DNA from: an uncultured Odoribacter sp.
GTDB lineage: Bacteria > Bacteroidota > Bacteroidia > Bacteroidales > Marinifilaceae
NCBI GenBank assembly: GCA_900541415.1
Contig: UQJP01000023.1
Location: 9,563 to 73,562, forward strand
DNA length: 64,000 nt
Direction: 5' to 3'
The notes below the pieces were generated by a model that made no database searches, had not been told where the DNA came from, and worked only from the letters and a program-made list of their open reading frames with translations. Below, piece after piece: positions 35,911 through 44,687 of the stretch (position 1 is its first letter; each line of letters opens with the position of its first letter). The translations under genes and the position numbers were made by a program.

Positions 35911-37614
35911 TTATTCACTTTTAGGTTCTGAACGCTGATCGTTTTTCGGTTGTTCTTTGCGGTCAGGACGCGGATTGTTTCGGCGGTTATTATTATACCG
36001 TTGGTTTTTGGGACGATTGTTGTTCCGGTTGTTAGAACGTTCGCCGTTACCGTTGTTCTCGTTTTTCTCTTCTTTCCCTTCCCTTTCGTTTTTTTCGTTC
36101 CGGGGGGCATTATTGTTACCGTTTTCCCGATTATTATTTTCCCGGTTGCTGTTTTCCCGGTTGTTCCCCCTGTCCCGGTTGTTCCGGTTTTTGGAATGGT
36201 GGCGTTTTTGTTTTTTCTCGTCGAAACGGTTCAGGCTTTCTTCACCCACTCCGTCGGTGTATTTAATATCTACCGGGGCATCGGCTTGCTCTTCCACAGC
36301 TTTTGGCGGAATAATCCCTTTCCGGTTCATCGCGATGATCTCTTTGATCCGTTTCACCGGGATTTGTATAAAGGCGCCTTTCCCTTCTTTATCCGAAGTG
36401 TAAGACATCATACGCCCGAAAATATCGGTTTTCTGGTGGTAAAGCATACCTTCTCCGGTGTTCAACGGAATGTTGGCCGAAGGGAAATCTTTCTGTGCAT
36501 CAATGTAAGCGTCTACTTCGTAGTTCAGGCAGCACTTCAGTTTTCCGCATTGTCCCGCCAGTTTCTGCGGATTCAGGGATATATCCTGATAGCGGGCTGC
36601 CGAGGTGGACACCGAGATGAAGTTGGTGATAAAGGTGGAACAGCACAATTTTAAGCCGCAGGGACCGATTCCTCCGATTCTTCCCGCTTCCTGCCGTGCT
36701 CCGATTTGTTTCATTTCAATACGGATGCGGAAGGTTTCCGCCAGCACTTTAATTAAAGTCCGGAAATCCACCCGGTCGTCTGCGATATAGTAGAATATGG
36801 CTTTGGTCTTGTCGCCCTGGTATTCCACATCCCCGATTTTCATATTCAGTTTCAGGTCTGCTGCGATTTTCCGTGATTTAATCATGGTTTCGTGTTCCAG
36901 AGCAATTGCCTGTTGCCATTTTTCAATGTCGTGCGGTTTCGCTTTTCGGTATACTTTTTTTAACGGATTGCGTTCCAGATCGATCCGTTTTACCCGGATT
37001 TGTTCTTTCACCAGCTCGCCCGACAGGGAAATAACCCCGATGTCGTGGCCGAGGGCCGCCTCAACGGCAACAATGTCGCCTGCCTGGAGGTTTAGTTGGG
37101 AAGGATTGCTGAAAAAGGCTTTCCGGGTGTTTTTAAACCGTACCTCTACCACTTCCGGCGCACATTCTGTCTGGGGAAGATCGCTCAACCAATCGTACAC
37201 GGCCAGCTTTCCGGCCAACAGGCGATGGTCGATCACAGGCACAGGGCGCTGGTATTTGGTATGCAATTGCTGTATTTCCTCTTTTTCTTCTTCTTTGCTG
37301 CCGGAAAATTCACCTGCTTTCAGGGTCGGGGTGTTTTCTTCGGAATCCTCCGCATCGGCTTCGAACACCTCTTCCGTGACCAGCGTTTCGGAGATTTCCT
37401 CCTCGACCACGATCACTTGTCCTTCTTCCTGTTCCTCTTCTTCTTCCTTCCTCTCTGCTTGTTGCTTCTCCTCCTGCTCTTCTTCTTCCTGTTCTTTTTC
37501 TTCCAGCCAGTCACTTTCTTGCCTGGCTGTTGGTTCGGAAATGGATTCCGGTTGTATCTGCCCGTTTTCTTCCGGGTTTTCTATATCGTTGATATAATCA
37601 GTCGTTTCACTCAT
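35911..37614 (-). CDS. ricT: PSP1/RicT (YaaT)-like protein with long low-complexity ends
   Basis: The protein has 567 residues. The conserved PSP1 core (about 130-430) carries the cysteine signature GIGPCGLKLCCSTF and CGKLKCCLNYE; in Bacillus RicT these cysteines bind Fe-S clusters with RicA and RicF. The first 110 residues are almost all Glu with Val/Thr. The last 110 are Asn/Arg/Glu-rich (NRENNNRENGNN-type repeats), suggesting a disordered, possibly RNA-binding tail. The core alone corresponds to the usual size of about 280. It follows holB directly, the same neighbour order as in Firmicutes. Confidence 0.9.
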   Translation of the reverse strand: MSETTDYINDIENPEENGQIQPESISEPTARQESDWLEEKEQEEEEQEEKQQAERKEEEEEQEEGQVIVVEEEISETLVTEEVFEADAEDSEENTPTLKAGEFSGSKEEEKEEIQQLHTKYQRPVPVIDHRLLAGKLAVYDWLSDLPQTECAPEVVEVRFKNTRKAFFSNPSQLNLQAGDIVAVEAALGHDIGVISLSGELVKEQIRVKRIDLERNPLKKVYRKAKPHDIEKWQQAIALEHETMIKSRKIAADLKLNMKIGDVEYQGDKTKAIFYYIADDRVDFRTLIKVLAETFRIRIEMKQIGARQEAGRIGGIGPCGLKLCCSTFITNFISVSTSAARYQDISLNPQKLAGQCGKLKCCLNYEVDAYIDAQKDFPSANIPLNTGEGMLYHQKTDIFGRMMSYTSDKEGKGAFIQIPVKRIKEIIAMNRKGIIPPKAVEEQADAPVDIKYTDGVGEESLNRFDEKKQKRHHSKNRNNRDRGNNRENSNRENNNRENGNNNAPRNEKNEREGKEEKNENNGNGERSNNRNNNRPKNQRYNNNRRNNPRPDRKEQPKNDQRSEPKSE

Positions 37615-37697
37615 ATATTTTGAATATTATTGCTTTTATAATGTTTTTCTTCTTGTGCTCCCTCCTTTCAAGTGGGGGGGAGAATAACCCCTTTCTG

Positions 37698-38825
37698 TTA
37701 AGGGCGGATGTTTTGCATCACTTTGATGCACAGGTCTGTAAAAATAATTTTAGCATTTCCGTTCCGGCTGATGTCGCTGTATGCCCGCTCGAATTCTTCA
37801 CCCAAGGGGATGACGTTTCCTTCGTGTACATAAGGCGAGAACCGGACGGAAAATTTTTTTTCGCGTTCGGTCATATAGTTCAATTGGTCGATGCCGAAAT
37901 TTTTAACAAAATTTTCCCGGATCATACGAATGGCATGTTGCAGGAAACTTTTTTGCCTTTCGCGCCCCAATCCGGTGATTTCGCCGACCCATTCGTTCAC
38001 CGGGAGCATTTTCCTTTCCCAGCACAGGCGCATCAGGCTGGCAAATTTTTCTTGGTTGTACACCTGTTCTTCTGTTTCGTTCAGTAGGCGGAGGGCTTTG
38101 TGCCAACTTCCCGAGGCTACGTGTGCATATTCTTCCGCATGTTCTGGTGTGATGCCGGCTTGTGCCGTCAGGTGATCCCTGATCTGCTTTTTTTCAAGCG
38201 GCGGTATATTGATGCGCTGTAAGCGCGATTGTATGGTGTTGATGATCTGTTCCGGATGTTCCGACACCATGAGGAATAAGGTTTTGTCGAAGGGCTCTTC
38301 GATGATCTTTAACAGTTTGTTGGAACATTCGGGATTCATCTTTTCCGGCAGCCACATGATCAATATTTTATAATCGGACTCAAACGATTTGAGGTTGAGT
38401 TTCCGTAAAATATTGGCACTTTCTTCGGTGTAGATCGCTGCCTGGGCGTTGTCTTCCACTCCCATTTCGGAATACCATTCCTCTAATCCGAAATAGGCCG
38501 TTTTATGAAGCAATTGCCTCCATTCTCCGATGTATTCGTCACTGACCGGGCTTTTGGCTTTGCGGACTACCGGGAACACAAAATGTACGTCGGGATGGAT
38601 GTATTTTTGCATTTTCCGGCAAGAGGGGCATGTTCCGCAGGCGTCGTCGTGTTTGTCGCCGGTGCAGAGTACGTATTGAGCAAACGCCAGCGCCAACGCC
38701 ATCGACCCGTAGCCTGTGTCTCCGGCAAATAGCTGGGCATGGCTGATCCGTCCCGTTTTCAGGGAAGCGATCAGTCTTTGCTTAATATCCTCGTGTCCGA
38801 TTACATCTTTGAATTGCATGGGCAA
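37698..38825 (-). CDS. holB: DNA polymerase III delta' subunit
   Basis: The protein has 375 residues. The N-terminal clamp-loader AAA+ domain starts VIGHEDIKQRLIASLKTGRISHAQLF. The P-loop position reads GDTGYGSM, without a proper GKT, as expected for delta', which does not hydrolyse ATP. A four-cysteine zinc module is present (CTGDKHDDACGTCPSC). Later, KLLKIIEEP and the SRLQRI block typical of DnaX/HolB are seen. It sits between aspS and ricT on the same strand. Confidence 0.92.
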   Translation of the reverse strand: MPMQFKDVIGHEDIKQRLIASLKTGRISHAQLFAGDTGYGSMALALAFAQYVLCTGDKHDDACGTCPSCRKMQKYIHPDVHFVFPVVRKAKSPVSDEYIGEWRQLLHKTAYFGLEEWYSEMGVEDNAQAAIYTEESANILRKLNLKSFESDYKILIMWLPEKMNPECSNKLLKIIEEPFDKTLFLMVSEHPEQIINTIQSRLQRINIPPLEKKQIRDHLTAQAGITPEHAEEYAHVASGSWHKALRLLNETEEQVYNQEKFASLMRLCWERKMLPVNEWVGEITGLGRERQKSFLQHAIRMIRENFVKNFGIDQLNYMTEREKKFSVRFSPYVHEGNVIPLGEEFERAYSDISRNGNAKIIFTDLCIKVMQNIRP

Positions 38826-38877
38826 TTTTAAGTTTTCCCATAGCGACAGGCAAGCCCGTCACTATGGGGTTATAAAC

Positions 38878-40632
38878 TTATTTTTCTTTTTCGTTTACTT
38901 CGATTCCCAGTTCTTTTAACTGCTCTTCTGCAATTTCCGAAGGTGAATCGATCATCACGTCACGTCCTGCATTGTTTTTCGGGAAAGCGATGGTGTCGCG
39001 GATGCTGTCGAGCTCTGCGAACATCGATACCAAACGGTCGAATCCGAAGGCAATACCGCCGTGAGGAGGTGCGCCATATTTGAACGCGTTAAGCAGGAAT
39101 CCGAATTGTGCTTCCGCCTGCTCTTTGGTAAAGCCCAGGCATTTGAACATGCGTGACTGCAATTCGGTGTTGTGGATACGGATAGAGCCGCCCCCGACTT
39201 CCACTCCGTTGATCACCATGTCGTAAGCATTGGCACGTACCGCTCCCGGATTGCTTTCCATCATATCGATGTCTTCTAAGTTCGGAGAGGTGAACGGGTG
39301 GTGCATAGCGTAGAAGCGTTGGGTTTCTTCGTCCCATTCCAATAGAGGAAAATCAACCACCCAAAGCGGTTTGAATACATCTTTCGGACGTAAACCCAGG
39401 CGGTTTCCCATTTCCAGCCGGAGTTCACACAGTTGGGGTAAAGTTTTGTTTTTCGGCCCCACTAAAATCAGGATCAGGTCGCCCGGCTGCGCCTTACAGG
39501 CTGCTGCCCATGTTTTCAGGTCGGCTTCGGTGTAGAATTTATCGACAGAAGATTTCAGTGTTCCGTCGGCATTATACCTCACATATACCAAACCTTTCGC
39601 TCCGATTTGCGGGCGTTTTACGAACTCTGTCAGTTCATCCAGCTGTTTGCGGGTGTATTCTGCACATTGGGGAGCACAGATCGCCCCGATATATTCAGCC
39701 GAATTGAATACGGCGAAATCTTTCCCTTTGGCTATTCCGGTCAGGTCGGTAAATTCCATGCCGAAACGGATGTCCGGTTTGTCCGAGCCGTAACGTTCCA
39801 TTGCTTCGGCCCAGGTTATACGTGGGAAATCTGGGACATCGATACCCCGGATTTCTTTGAACAGGTGCTTGGCCAATCCTTCGAAAATGTGGAGAATGTC
39901 TTCGCGTTCCACAAACGACATTTCACAGTCGATCTGGGTAAATTCCGGCTGGCGGTCGGCACGCAGGTCTTCATCGCGGAAACATTTCACAATTTGATAG
40001 TAACGGTCGAATCCCGCAACCATTAACAGTTGCTTGAAAGTTTGCGGACTTTGCGGAAGGGCATAGAATTGTCCCTGATTCATGCGCGACGGCACCACAA
40101 AGTCGCGTGCTCCTTCCGGGGTACTTTTAATCAATACCGGGGTTTCTACTTCGGTGAAATTTTGGTCGTCCAGATAATTTCTCACCAAATGGGCCATTTT
40201 ATGACGCAATTCCAGGTTTTTTCTCACCGCGTTGCGGCGAAGATCGAGGTAACGATATTTCATTCTGAGCTCGTCGCCGCCGTCCGTGTTATCCTCGATG
40301 GTAAAGGGTGGAATTTCGGAACGGCTAAGGATGCTGATTTCATTTACAATGATCTCAATGTCACCTGTCGGTATTTTATTATTTTTGCTGGCACGTTCCA
40401 CGACTTTCCCTTTAATCTGGATTACGAATTCCCGTCCCAGTTCTGCAATTTTTTGTTTAACAGCTTCGGAAGCCGATTCTTCGGCTACTAATTGCGTAAT
40501 TCCGTATCTGTCGCGCAGGTCGATGAAAGTCATGGCACCGAGATTCCTGACTTTTTGTACCCATCCGCTCAGGCAAACGCTTTCATTTACGTTTTCCAGC
40601 CGGAGTTGCCCGCAAGTGTGAGTTCTATACAT
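38878..40632 (-). CDS. aspS: Aspartyl-tRNA synthetase
   Basis: This class IIb synthetase has 584 residues from MYRTHTCGQL (40632); the upstream in-frame ATG would add 11 residues not seen in the family. It has an N-terminal OB-fold anticodon domain (about 1-110), class II motif 2 (YYQIVKCFRDEDLRADRQPEFTQ), a bacterial GAD insertion domain (about 290-410) and motif 3 (GGIAFGFDRLVSMF). The long bacterial type is clear. It is the first gene of the run aspS-holB-ricT-rhomboids. Confidence 0.97.
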   Translation of the reverse strand: MYRTHTCGQLRLENVNESVCLSGWVQKVRNLGAMTFIDLRDRYGITQLVAEESASEAVKQKIAELGREFVIQIKGKVVERASKNNKIPTGDIEIIVNEISILSRSEIPPFTIEDNTDGGDELRMKYRYLDLRRNAVRKNLELRHKMAHLVRNYLDDQNFTEVETPVLIKSTPEGARDFVVPSRMNQGQFYALPQSPQTFKQLLMVAGFDRYYQIVKCFRDEDLRADRQPEFTQIDCEMSFVEREDILHIFEGLAKHLFKEIRGIDVPDFPRITWAEAMERYGSDKPDIRFGMEFTDLTGIAKGKDFAVFNSAEYIGAICAPQCAEYTRKQLDELTEFVKRPQIGAKGLVYVRYNADGTLKSSVDKFYTEADLKTWAAACKAQPGDLILILVGPKNKTLPQLCELRLEMGNRLGLRPKDVFKPLWVVDFPLLEWDEETQRFYAMHHPFTSPNLEDIDMMESNPGAVRANAYDMVINGVEVGGGSIRIHNTELQSRMFKCLGFTKEQAEAQFGFLLNAFKYGAPPHGGIAFGFDRLVSMFAELDSIRDTIAFPKNNAGRDVMIDSPSEIAEEQLKELGIEVNEKEK

Positions 40633-41019
40633 TATGTTTACTATTAAGTTTTTGAAATCAATCATTTGGTTTTAACCAATTGGCGAAAATACTAAGAATT
40701 TATCAAATAATGGAAAATGAAGAATTGAAAATTATATATAGGCCTGCCGATCGTATAAAAAGAGGATGTCCCGGTAAACGAAATCCCGGAATAAATGGGC
40801 TGTTTTTGTGAAAATGGGGTGTTGTTTTTATGGAAATGGGGATGTTGATCTTTTGTTTGTGCCAAGGCCGAAGCCGCTGTGAAGCCGGGGGTTTATTGGA
40901 GAAAGCCGGGAGTGGCCGACGATGCCGGAATTTATTTGCCGGAAGTAAGCTTAGAAATTCTTTTGAAAGCCTTTTACTTTCCGTAATTCGATTTATCTTT
41001 GAATTTCTATTTGAATGTG
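40633..41019 (+). other. 387-bp intergenic region between divergent aspS and cvpA
   Basis: No gene with coding character is visible; short open frames here are not conserved in composition. The region must hold the aspS promoter on the reverse strand and the cvpA promoter on the forward strand (TATCTTTG at 40994-41001). Confidence 0.5.
40994..41001 (+). promoter_or_regulatory. Candidate -7 element of cvpA
   Basis: TATCTTTG matches TAnnTTTG, 18 nt before the ATG at 41020. The -33 region is weak. Confidence 0.4.
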
Positions 41020-41499
41020 ATGAATTATATAGATATTATAATCCTTCTTTTCCTGATCTACGGGGCGGTCAGGGGTTTTTTTAAGGGATTGATCATAGAG
41101 GTTTTTACTTTGCTGGGATTGGTGTTGGGGGTATTCCTGGCCATGAGGTATTCGTTTTATGCGGAGAATATCCTGCGTGATTTCCTGAATGTGTCGGAAC
41201 CTTATCTGCGTCCGGTGGGGTTGGGGGTGACTTTTTTGCTGGTGGTGATTGTGACGTATTTACTGGGAAAGATGCTGACCAAACTGGTGGATGTTATTGC
41301 CTTGGGAATGCCGAATAAGTTATTGGGAATGTTATTCGGACTGTTGAAATATTTTGTTTTGATTTGTTTTGTGCTGATGATTACCGATTCTTTGAATGAA
41401 ACTTTTGGATTCCTGAAAGTTGAAACGCAGGAAAATAGTATTTTCTACCGTCCTTTTCTTAACTTTGCAACTTCGATGTATAATAAGATCCGATTTTGA
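41020..41499 (+). CDS. CvpA-family membrane protein
   Basis: The protein has about 159 residues and four membrane helices. The opening MNYIDIIILLFLIYGAVRGFFKGLIIEVFTLLGLVLGVFLA is the CvpA (colicin V production) signature with the conserved GxxKG turn. I chose the ATG at 41020 over a TTG 21 bp upstream. CvpA proteins are linked to envelope homeostasis, but the mechanism is not settled. It is 138 bp upstream of tyrS on the same strand. Confidence 0.88.
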   Translation: MNYIDIIILLFLIYGAVRGFFKGLIIEVFTLLGLVLGVFLAMRYSFYAENILRDFLNVSEPYLRPVGLGVTFLLVVIVTYLLGKMLTKLVDVIALGMPNKLLGMLFGLLKYFVLICFVLMITDSLNETFGFLKVETQENSIFYRPFLNFATSMYNKIRF

Positions 41500-41637
41500 G
41501 ATGATACGGAGCAGTATGTTTTATAAAATGGTGGGGACACTGTATTATTGACAAGAGCACCTTTGGGGTGCTTGCGGTGTGTTTACGGTGATGGGATACC
41601 GTTGATTTTATGAATAGATAGAAATAAAAAACAATAT

Positions 41638-42930
41638 ATGATGAATTTTGTTGAAGAATTAAAGTGGCGTGGTATGATACATGATATTATGCCAGGTACG
41701 GAAGAACAATTAGCAAAAGAACAGACTACTGCTTATGTGGGGATCGATCCCACTGCAGATTCCCTGCACGTAGGGCATTTGGTTTCGGTCATGATGATGA
41801 AGCATTTACAAATGGCAGGTCACAAACCTATTTTTATCATTGGCGGGGCTACCGGAATGATCGGTGACCCAAGCGGTAAGTCGCAGGAAAGAAATTTGCT
41901 CGACGAAGAAACGATCCGCCGGAACATGGAGGGGATTCACTCCCAGCTATCCCGGTTTATCGATTTTAATTCATCGGCTTCCAACGCTGCGATGATGTTG
42001 AATAACTACGACTGGATGAAGCAATTTTCTTTTCTGGATTTTATCCGGGAAATCGGAAAGCATATCACCGTCAATTATATGATGTCGAAGGACTCCGTGA
42101 AACGGAGGCTGACCGGGGAGTGTTCGGACGGTATGTCGTTTACTGAATTCACCTACCAGCTGGTGCAGGGATATGATTTCCTTTATTTGCGGAAGAACTA
42201 TAATTGCCTGCTGCAAATGGGAGGGTCTGACCAGTGGGGAAATATCACGACCGGAGGAGAATTGATCCGCCGCAAAGAGGGGCTGGAAGCTTTCGGGTTG
42301 ACCTGGCCGCTGATGACTAAGAGCGACGGTAAGAAGTTCGGTAAAACGGAATCGGGGAATATCTGGCTTGATCCGAAACGGACTTCTCCCTATAAATTTT
42401 ACCAGTTCTGGCTGAATTCCACCGATGAGGATGCGGCACGCTATATTAAGATTTTCACGATTTTGCCTCCGGCAGAAATTGATGCTTTGATTGCTGAACA
42501 TAGCGAAGCCCCGCATTTGCGCAAGTTGCAGAAGACGTTGGCCAAAGAGATTACTTGCCTGATTCACGGTGAGGAAAATTATGAGGCGGCTTTGGAAGCT
42601 TCACAAATCCTGTTCGGAAATGCCACTTCTGAAACTCTGAAGAAAATCGACGAGGACACATTCCTGTCTGTATTTGAAGGTGTGCCCCAGTTTGAAATTT
42701 CTGCTGCCGATTTGAAAGCCGGAATTATGATGGTGGACTTTTTAGCCGATAAGACGGCGATCATGGCCTCGAAAGGAGAAGCCCGCCGGGCACTGAAAGG
42801 GAACGGGATTAGCATCAATAAGGAGAAAGTGAGCGAAGAAACCGTTGTGAATGAGAGCCATTTGATCGACGGGAAGTATATTCTGGCTCAAAGTGGTAAG
42901 AAGAATTATTATCTCGTTATCGTGAAGTGA
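41638..42930 (+). CDS. tyrS: Tyrosyl-tRNA synthetase
   Basis: This class Ic synthetase has 430 residues. The HIGH-type motif is HVGHL, the KMSKS-type motif is KFGKT, and GGSDQWGNITTG is the tyrosine-binding loop. A C-terminal S4 RNA-binding domain (about 360-430, GEARRALKGNGISINKEKV) completes the TyrRS layout. Two consecutive ATGs (41638 and 41641) are equally possible starts. It is followed by a strong terminator. Confidence 0.96.
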   Translation: MMNFVEELKWRGMIHDIMPGTEEQLAKEQTTAYVGIDPTADSLHVGHLVSVMMMKHLQMAGHKPIFIIGGATGMIGDPSGKSQERNLLDEETIRRNMEGIHSQLSRFIDFNSSASNAAMMLNNYDWMKQFSFLDFIREIGKHITVNYMMSKDSVKRRLTGECSDGMSFTEFTYQLVQGYDFLYLRKNYNCLLQMGGSDQWGNITTGGELIRRKEGLEAFGLTWPLMTKSDGKKFGKTESGNIWLDPKRTSPYKFYQFWLNSTDEDAARYIKIFTILPPAEIDALIAEHSEAPHLRKLQKTLAKEITCLIHGEENYEAALEASQILFGNATSETLKKIDEDTFLSVFEGVPQFEISAADLKAGIMMVDFLADKTAIMASKGEARRALKGNGISINKEKVSEETVVNESHLIDGKYILAQSGKKNYYLVIVK

Positions 42931-43002
42931 TTTTGGGAAAGGAAGTTTGTCTGCAACAGGATTCTATGATTGTTTCGTGACAGGATTTTCAATCATAAAA
43001 TG

Positions 43003-43036
43003 AAATAGGGATGCTACTTGTAGCATCCCTATTTTT
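43003..43036 (+). terminator. Terminator between tyrS and tonB
   Basis: A near-perfect stem (ATAGGGATGCTA / TAGCATCCCTAT, tetraloop CTTG) with A- and T-tracts on both sides. It can end tyrS on one strand and tonB on the other. Confidence 0.9.
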
Positions 43037-43052
43037 CGATTTATCCGATGAG

Positions 43053-43646
43053 TTATCTCAATTCAAATGCAATGGGCATGTTATAAGCTACCCGCACAGG
43101 TTTCCCTCTTTGTTTCCCCGGAATCCATTTCGGCATGCTTTGAATGACGCGTATCGCTTCCTGGTTTAAAGATTCGTCCACTCCGCGGAGGATTTTAATA
43201 TTGGATATGCTTCCGTCTTTTTCCACAACGAATTGTACGAAAACTTTTCCCTGCACACCCATTTCTGCCGCTACGGACGGATAGTTCAGGTTTCTGCCCA
43301 GCCATTGTTTCAGGTTGCCGTTGAATTGCGGCATGTCTTCGGCGGGCACAAAAGGAATCACTTCGTCTGTTTCTTCGTCGTCATAGTCGCCTAAGCTGCC
43401 CACGAAAGGCGAAGGAGAGTTGCTCGGAATGTCTTCCGGGTCGGTCAGTTCTACATCGCTTTCTGTAAAAGTATCTTCCACCAAATCGATCATGTTGAAG
43501 GTCAGCAGTGCTGGAGGCGGAGGGGGTGGCTGAGGAAGGTTTTGGGTGATCGGAACCATGATTTCTTCTTCCGGTTCCCAGGATACGGTGATAAAATCCG
43601 AGGTTTCGGTGTAACCGCTTTTCCATTCGAAAGCCAAAAACACAGT
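43053..43646 (-). pseudogene. tonB: TonB-family energy transducer, 5' end cut off by the prophage
   Basis: The periplasmic proline stretch (QPPPPPPA) and the complete C-terminal TonB domain (NYPSVAAEMGVQGKVFVQFVVEKDGS to FELR) are intact. The N-terminus is not. In Bacteroidetes relatives about 20-30 residues precede the block ..FLAFEWKS and form the cytoplasmic start and membrane helix. Here only TVFLAFEWKSG remains recognisable, and upstream the frame runs into the repeat-bearing prophage end (open to 43694, reading MNFLCCTFEF). Without a full membrane anchor the product is unlikely to work with ExbBD. The missing part should lie at the other prophage end, beyond position 64,000. Confidence 0.75.
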
Positions 43647-43663
43647 TGCAAAAGTATAATCGC

Positions 43664-43702
43664 GAAATTCAAATGTACAACACAAGAAATTCAAATGTAC
43701 AA
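43664..43702 (+). repeat. Two 17-bp direct repeats at 22-bp period: candidate transposase-binding end sites
   Basis: GAAATTCAAATGTACAA occurs at 43664-43680 and again at 43686-43702. A 22-bp spacing equals two helical turns and resembles the adjacent R1 and R2 MuA-binding sites at the right end of Mu. They lie exactly between the tonB remnant and the first phage gene. Confidence 0.65.
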
Positions 43703-43737
43703 AAATGAATGTTTTTTAATCGACACAATTAGATAGT

Positions 43738-43773
43738 AAAAAGAGCGTTTAATGAAGTTTTAAACGCTCTTTT
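43738..43773 (-). terminator. Terminator after the phage methylase
   Basis: AAAAGAGCGTTTAA pairs with TTAAACGCTCTTTT around a short loop, with T-tracts on both strands. It lies 10 bp past the methylase stop and would isolate the phage from host transcription. Confidence 0.8.
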
Positions 43774-43781
43774 AATTCTTA

Positions 43782-44624
43782 TCAACTAACTTGTTTATAA
43801 AGCATAATATCTTTATATATAGAACTATAATTCGGTCGATTCTGCGTTTCTTTTCGAATTGCACTATTAAATGGGTTAGACAACTTCAGATTGTATTCAA
43901 GCCATTGGAAAAGCTCAATTATTGATGACTTTTCGGAGGTAAAATAAATATATGAAACTTCCTTAATAACGTTTAAAACATCAAGATAATCGGCAAGTTT
44001 CCAGTAATTTTTATACAATCCAGTGATTGTTGAAAGGTATGGAGGATCAACAATGAATACAACATCTTTTCTGTTCTTGAACTTTTCAAAAAGTTCTCGA
44101 TAGTCATATCTTACGATCTCTACTCCTTCTAAATACTCATCGCAATTATAATCTTTTTGTGTTGTAACATTATTATACATTGTTGATTTTTTTAACGCTT
44201 CAAAAGAATTAACGTAGTTGACAGAAAACAACAATGAAGATGATAATGTTATATAATCGACCCAGCCATTCTTTTCTTCTTGCTCGATACGATGTAAAAC
44301 AGCTTCCTGAACTTCTTGTGGTAATCTTTTTTCTTTGGGTATGTGGGCGACAATTTCCCGTATATCTGCCAGTAGTCTATTGGTTTTGTCAATATTGGCA
44401 AGGCGGATGTGATAATCATCGTAATCATTGTATATTACTCGAGCATCGGGACGTGCTCTTTTGGTCGTGTGCGATAATAACCCTGATCCGCCAAACAAAT
44501 CAACGAAAACAGTTTTATTTTCAAAAAATTGTAAAGTCTCTTTGAAATCTTTTACAAATCTTCTTTTCTGCCCCATAAATGGAAGTGGTGCAGAATTGTA
44601 GGTTTTTAATGAATCTCCTAACAT
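43782..44624 (-). CDS. Phage DNA adenine methyltransferase (Dam/D12 class)
   Basis: This 280-residue N6-adenine methylase of the D12 class has PLPFMGQKRRF near the N-terminus, the SAM-binding FVDLFGGSGLLS (about 40-51) and the catalytic DPPY motif (D193-Y196). As the outermost gene of the phage it occupies the place of mom in Mu and most likely protects phage DNA from host restriction. The target site is unknown; GATC would be the Dam default. The gene is AT-richer than the tail genes. It lies 64 bp beyond a large hairpin that could be its leader. Confidence 0.88.
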   Translation of the reverse strand: MLGDSLKTYNSAPLPFMGQKRRFVKDFKETLQFFENKTVFVDLFGGSGLLSHTTKRARPDARVIYNDYDDYHIRLANIDKTNRLLADIREIVAHIPKEKRLPQEVQEAVLHRIEQEEKNGWVDYITLSSSLLFSVNYVNSFEALKKSTMYNNVTTQKDYNCDEYLEGVEIVRYDYRELFEKFKNRKDVVFIVDPPYLSTITGLYKNYWKLADYLDVLNVIKEVSYIYFTSEKSSIIELFQWLEYNLKLSNPFNSAIRKETQNRPNYSSIYKDIMLYKQVS

Positions 44625-44679
44625 TCAGCATAAATTGTTTTTTTAATGGTTAATAAAATGATATTTAAATGTTTATAAT

Positions 44680-44687
44680 TATCTTTG
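44680..44687 (+). promoter_or_regulatory. Candidate -7 element reading into the structured RNA
   Basis: TATCTTTG matches TAnnTTTG and abuts the left arm of the hairpin on the forward strand. No TTTG -33 box is seen 19-21 nt upstream, so a forward transcript is only possible, not shown. Confidence 0.35.

Noticed and set aside
35950..36654. Long open frames antisense to ricT, including 36797-37597
   Set aside because: They mirror the low-complexity Glu- and Asn/Arg-rich parts of ricT; the products are Phe/Val/Ser-rich artefacts.
40830..41084. Open frame between aspS and cvpA
   Set aside because: It has an unlikely residue composition and overlaps the cvpA promoter and start in another frame.
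43664..43702. Direct repeat as a CRISPR or an integrase att core
   Set aside because: There are only two copies, a 5-bp gap between them, no cas genes and no integrase in view. The 22-bp period at the phage end fits transposase sites better, though an att core cannot be excluded without the other end.
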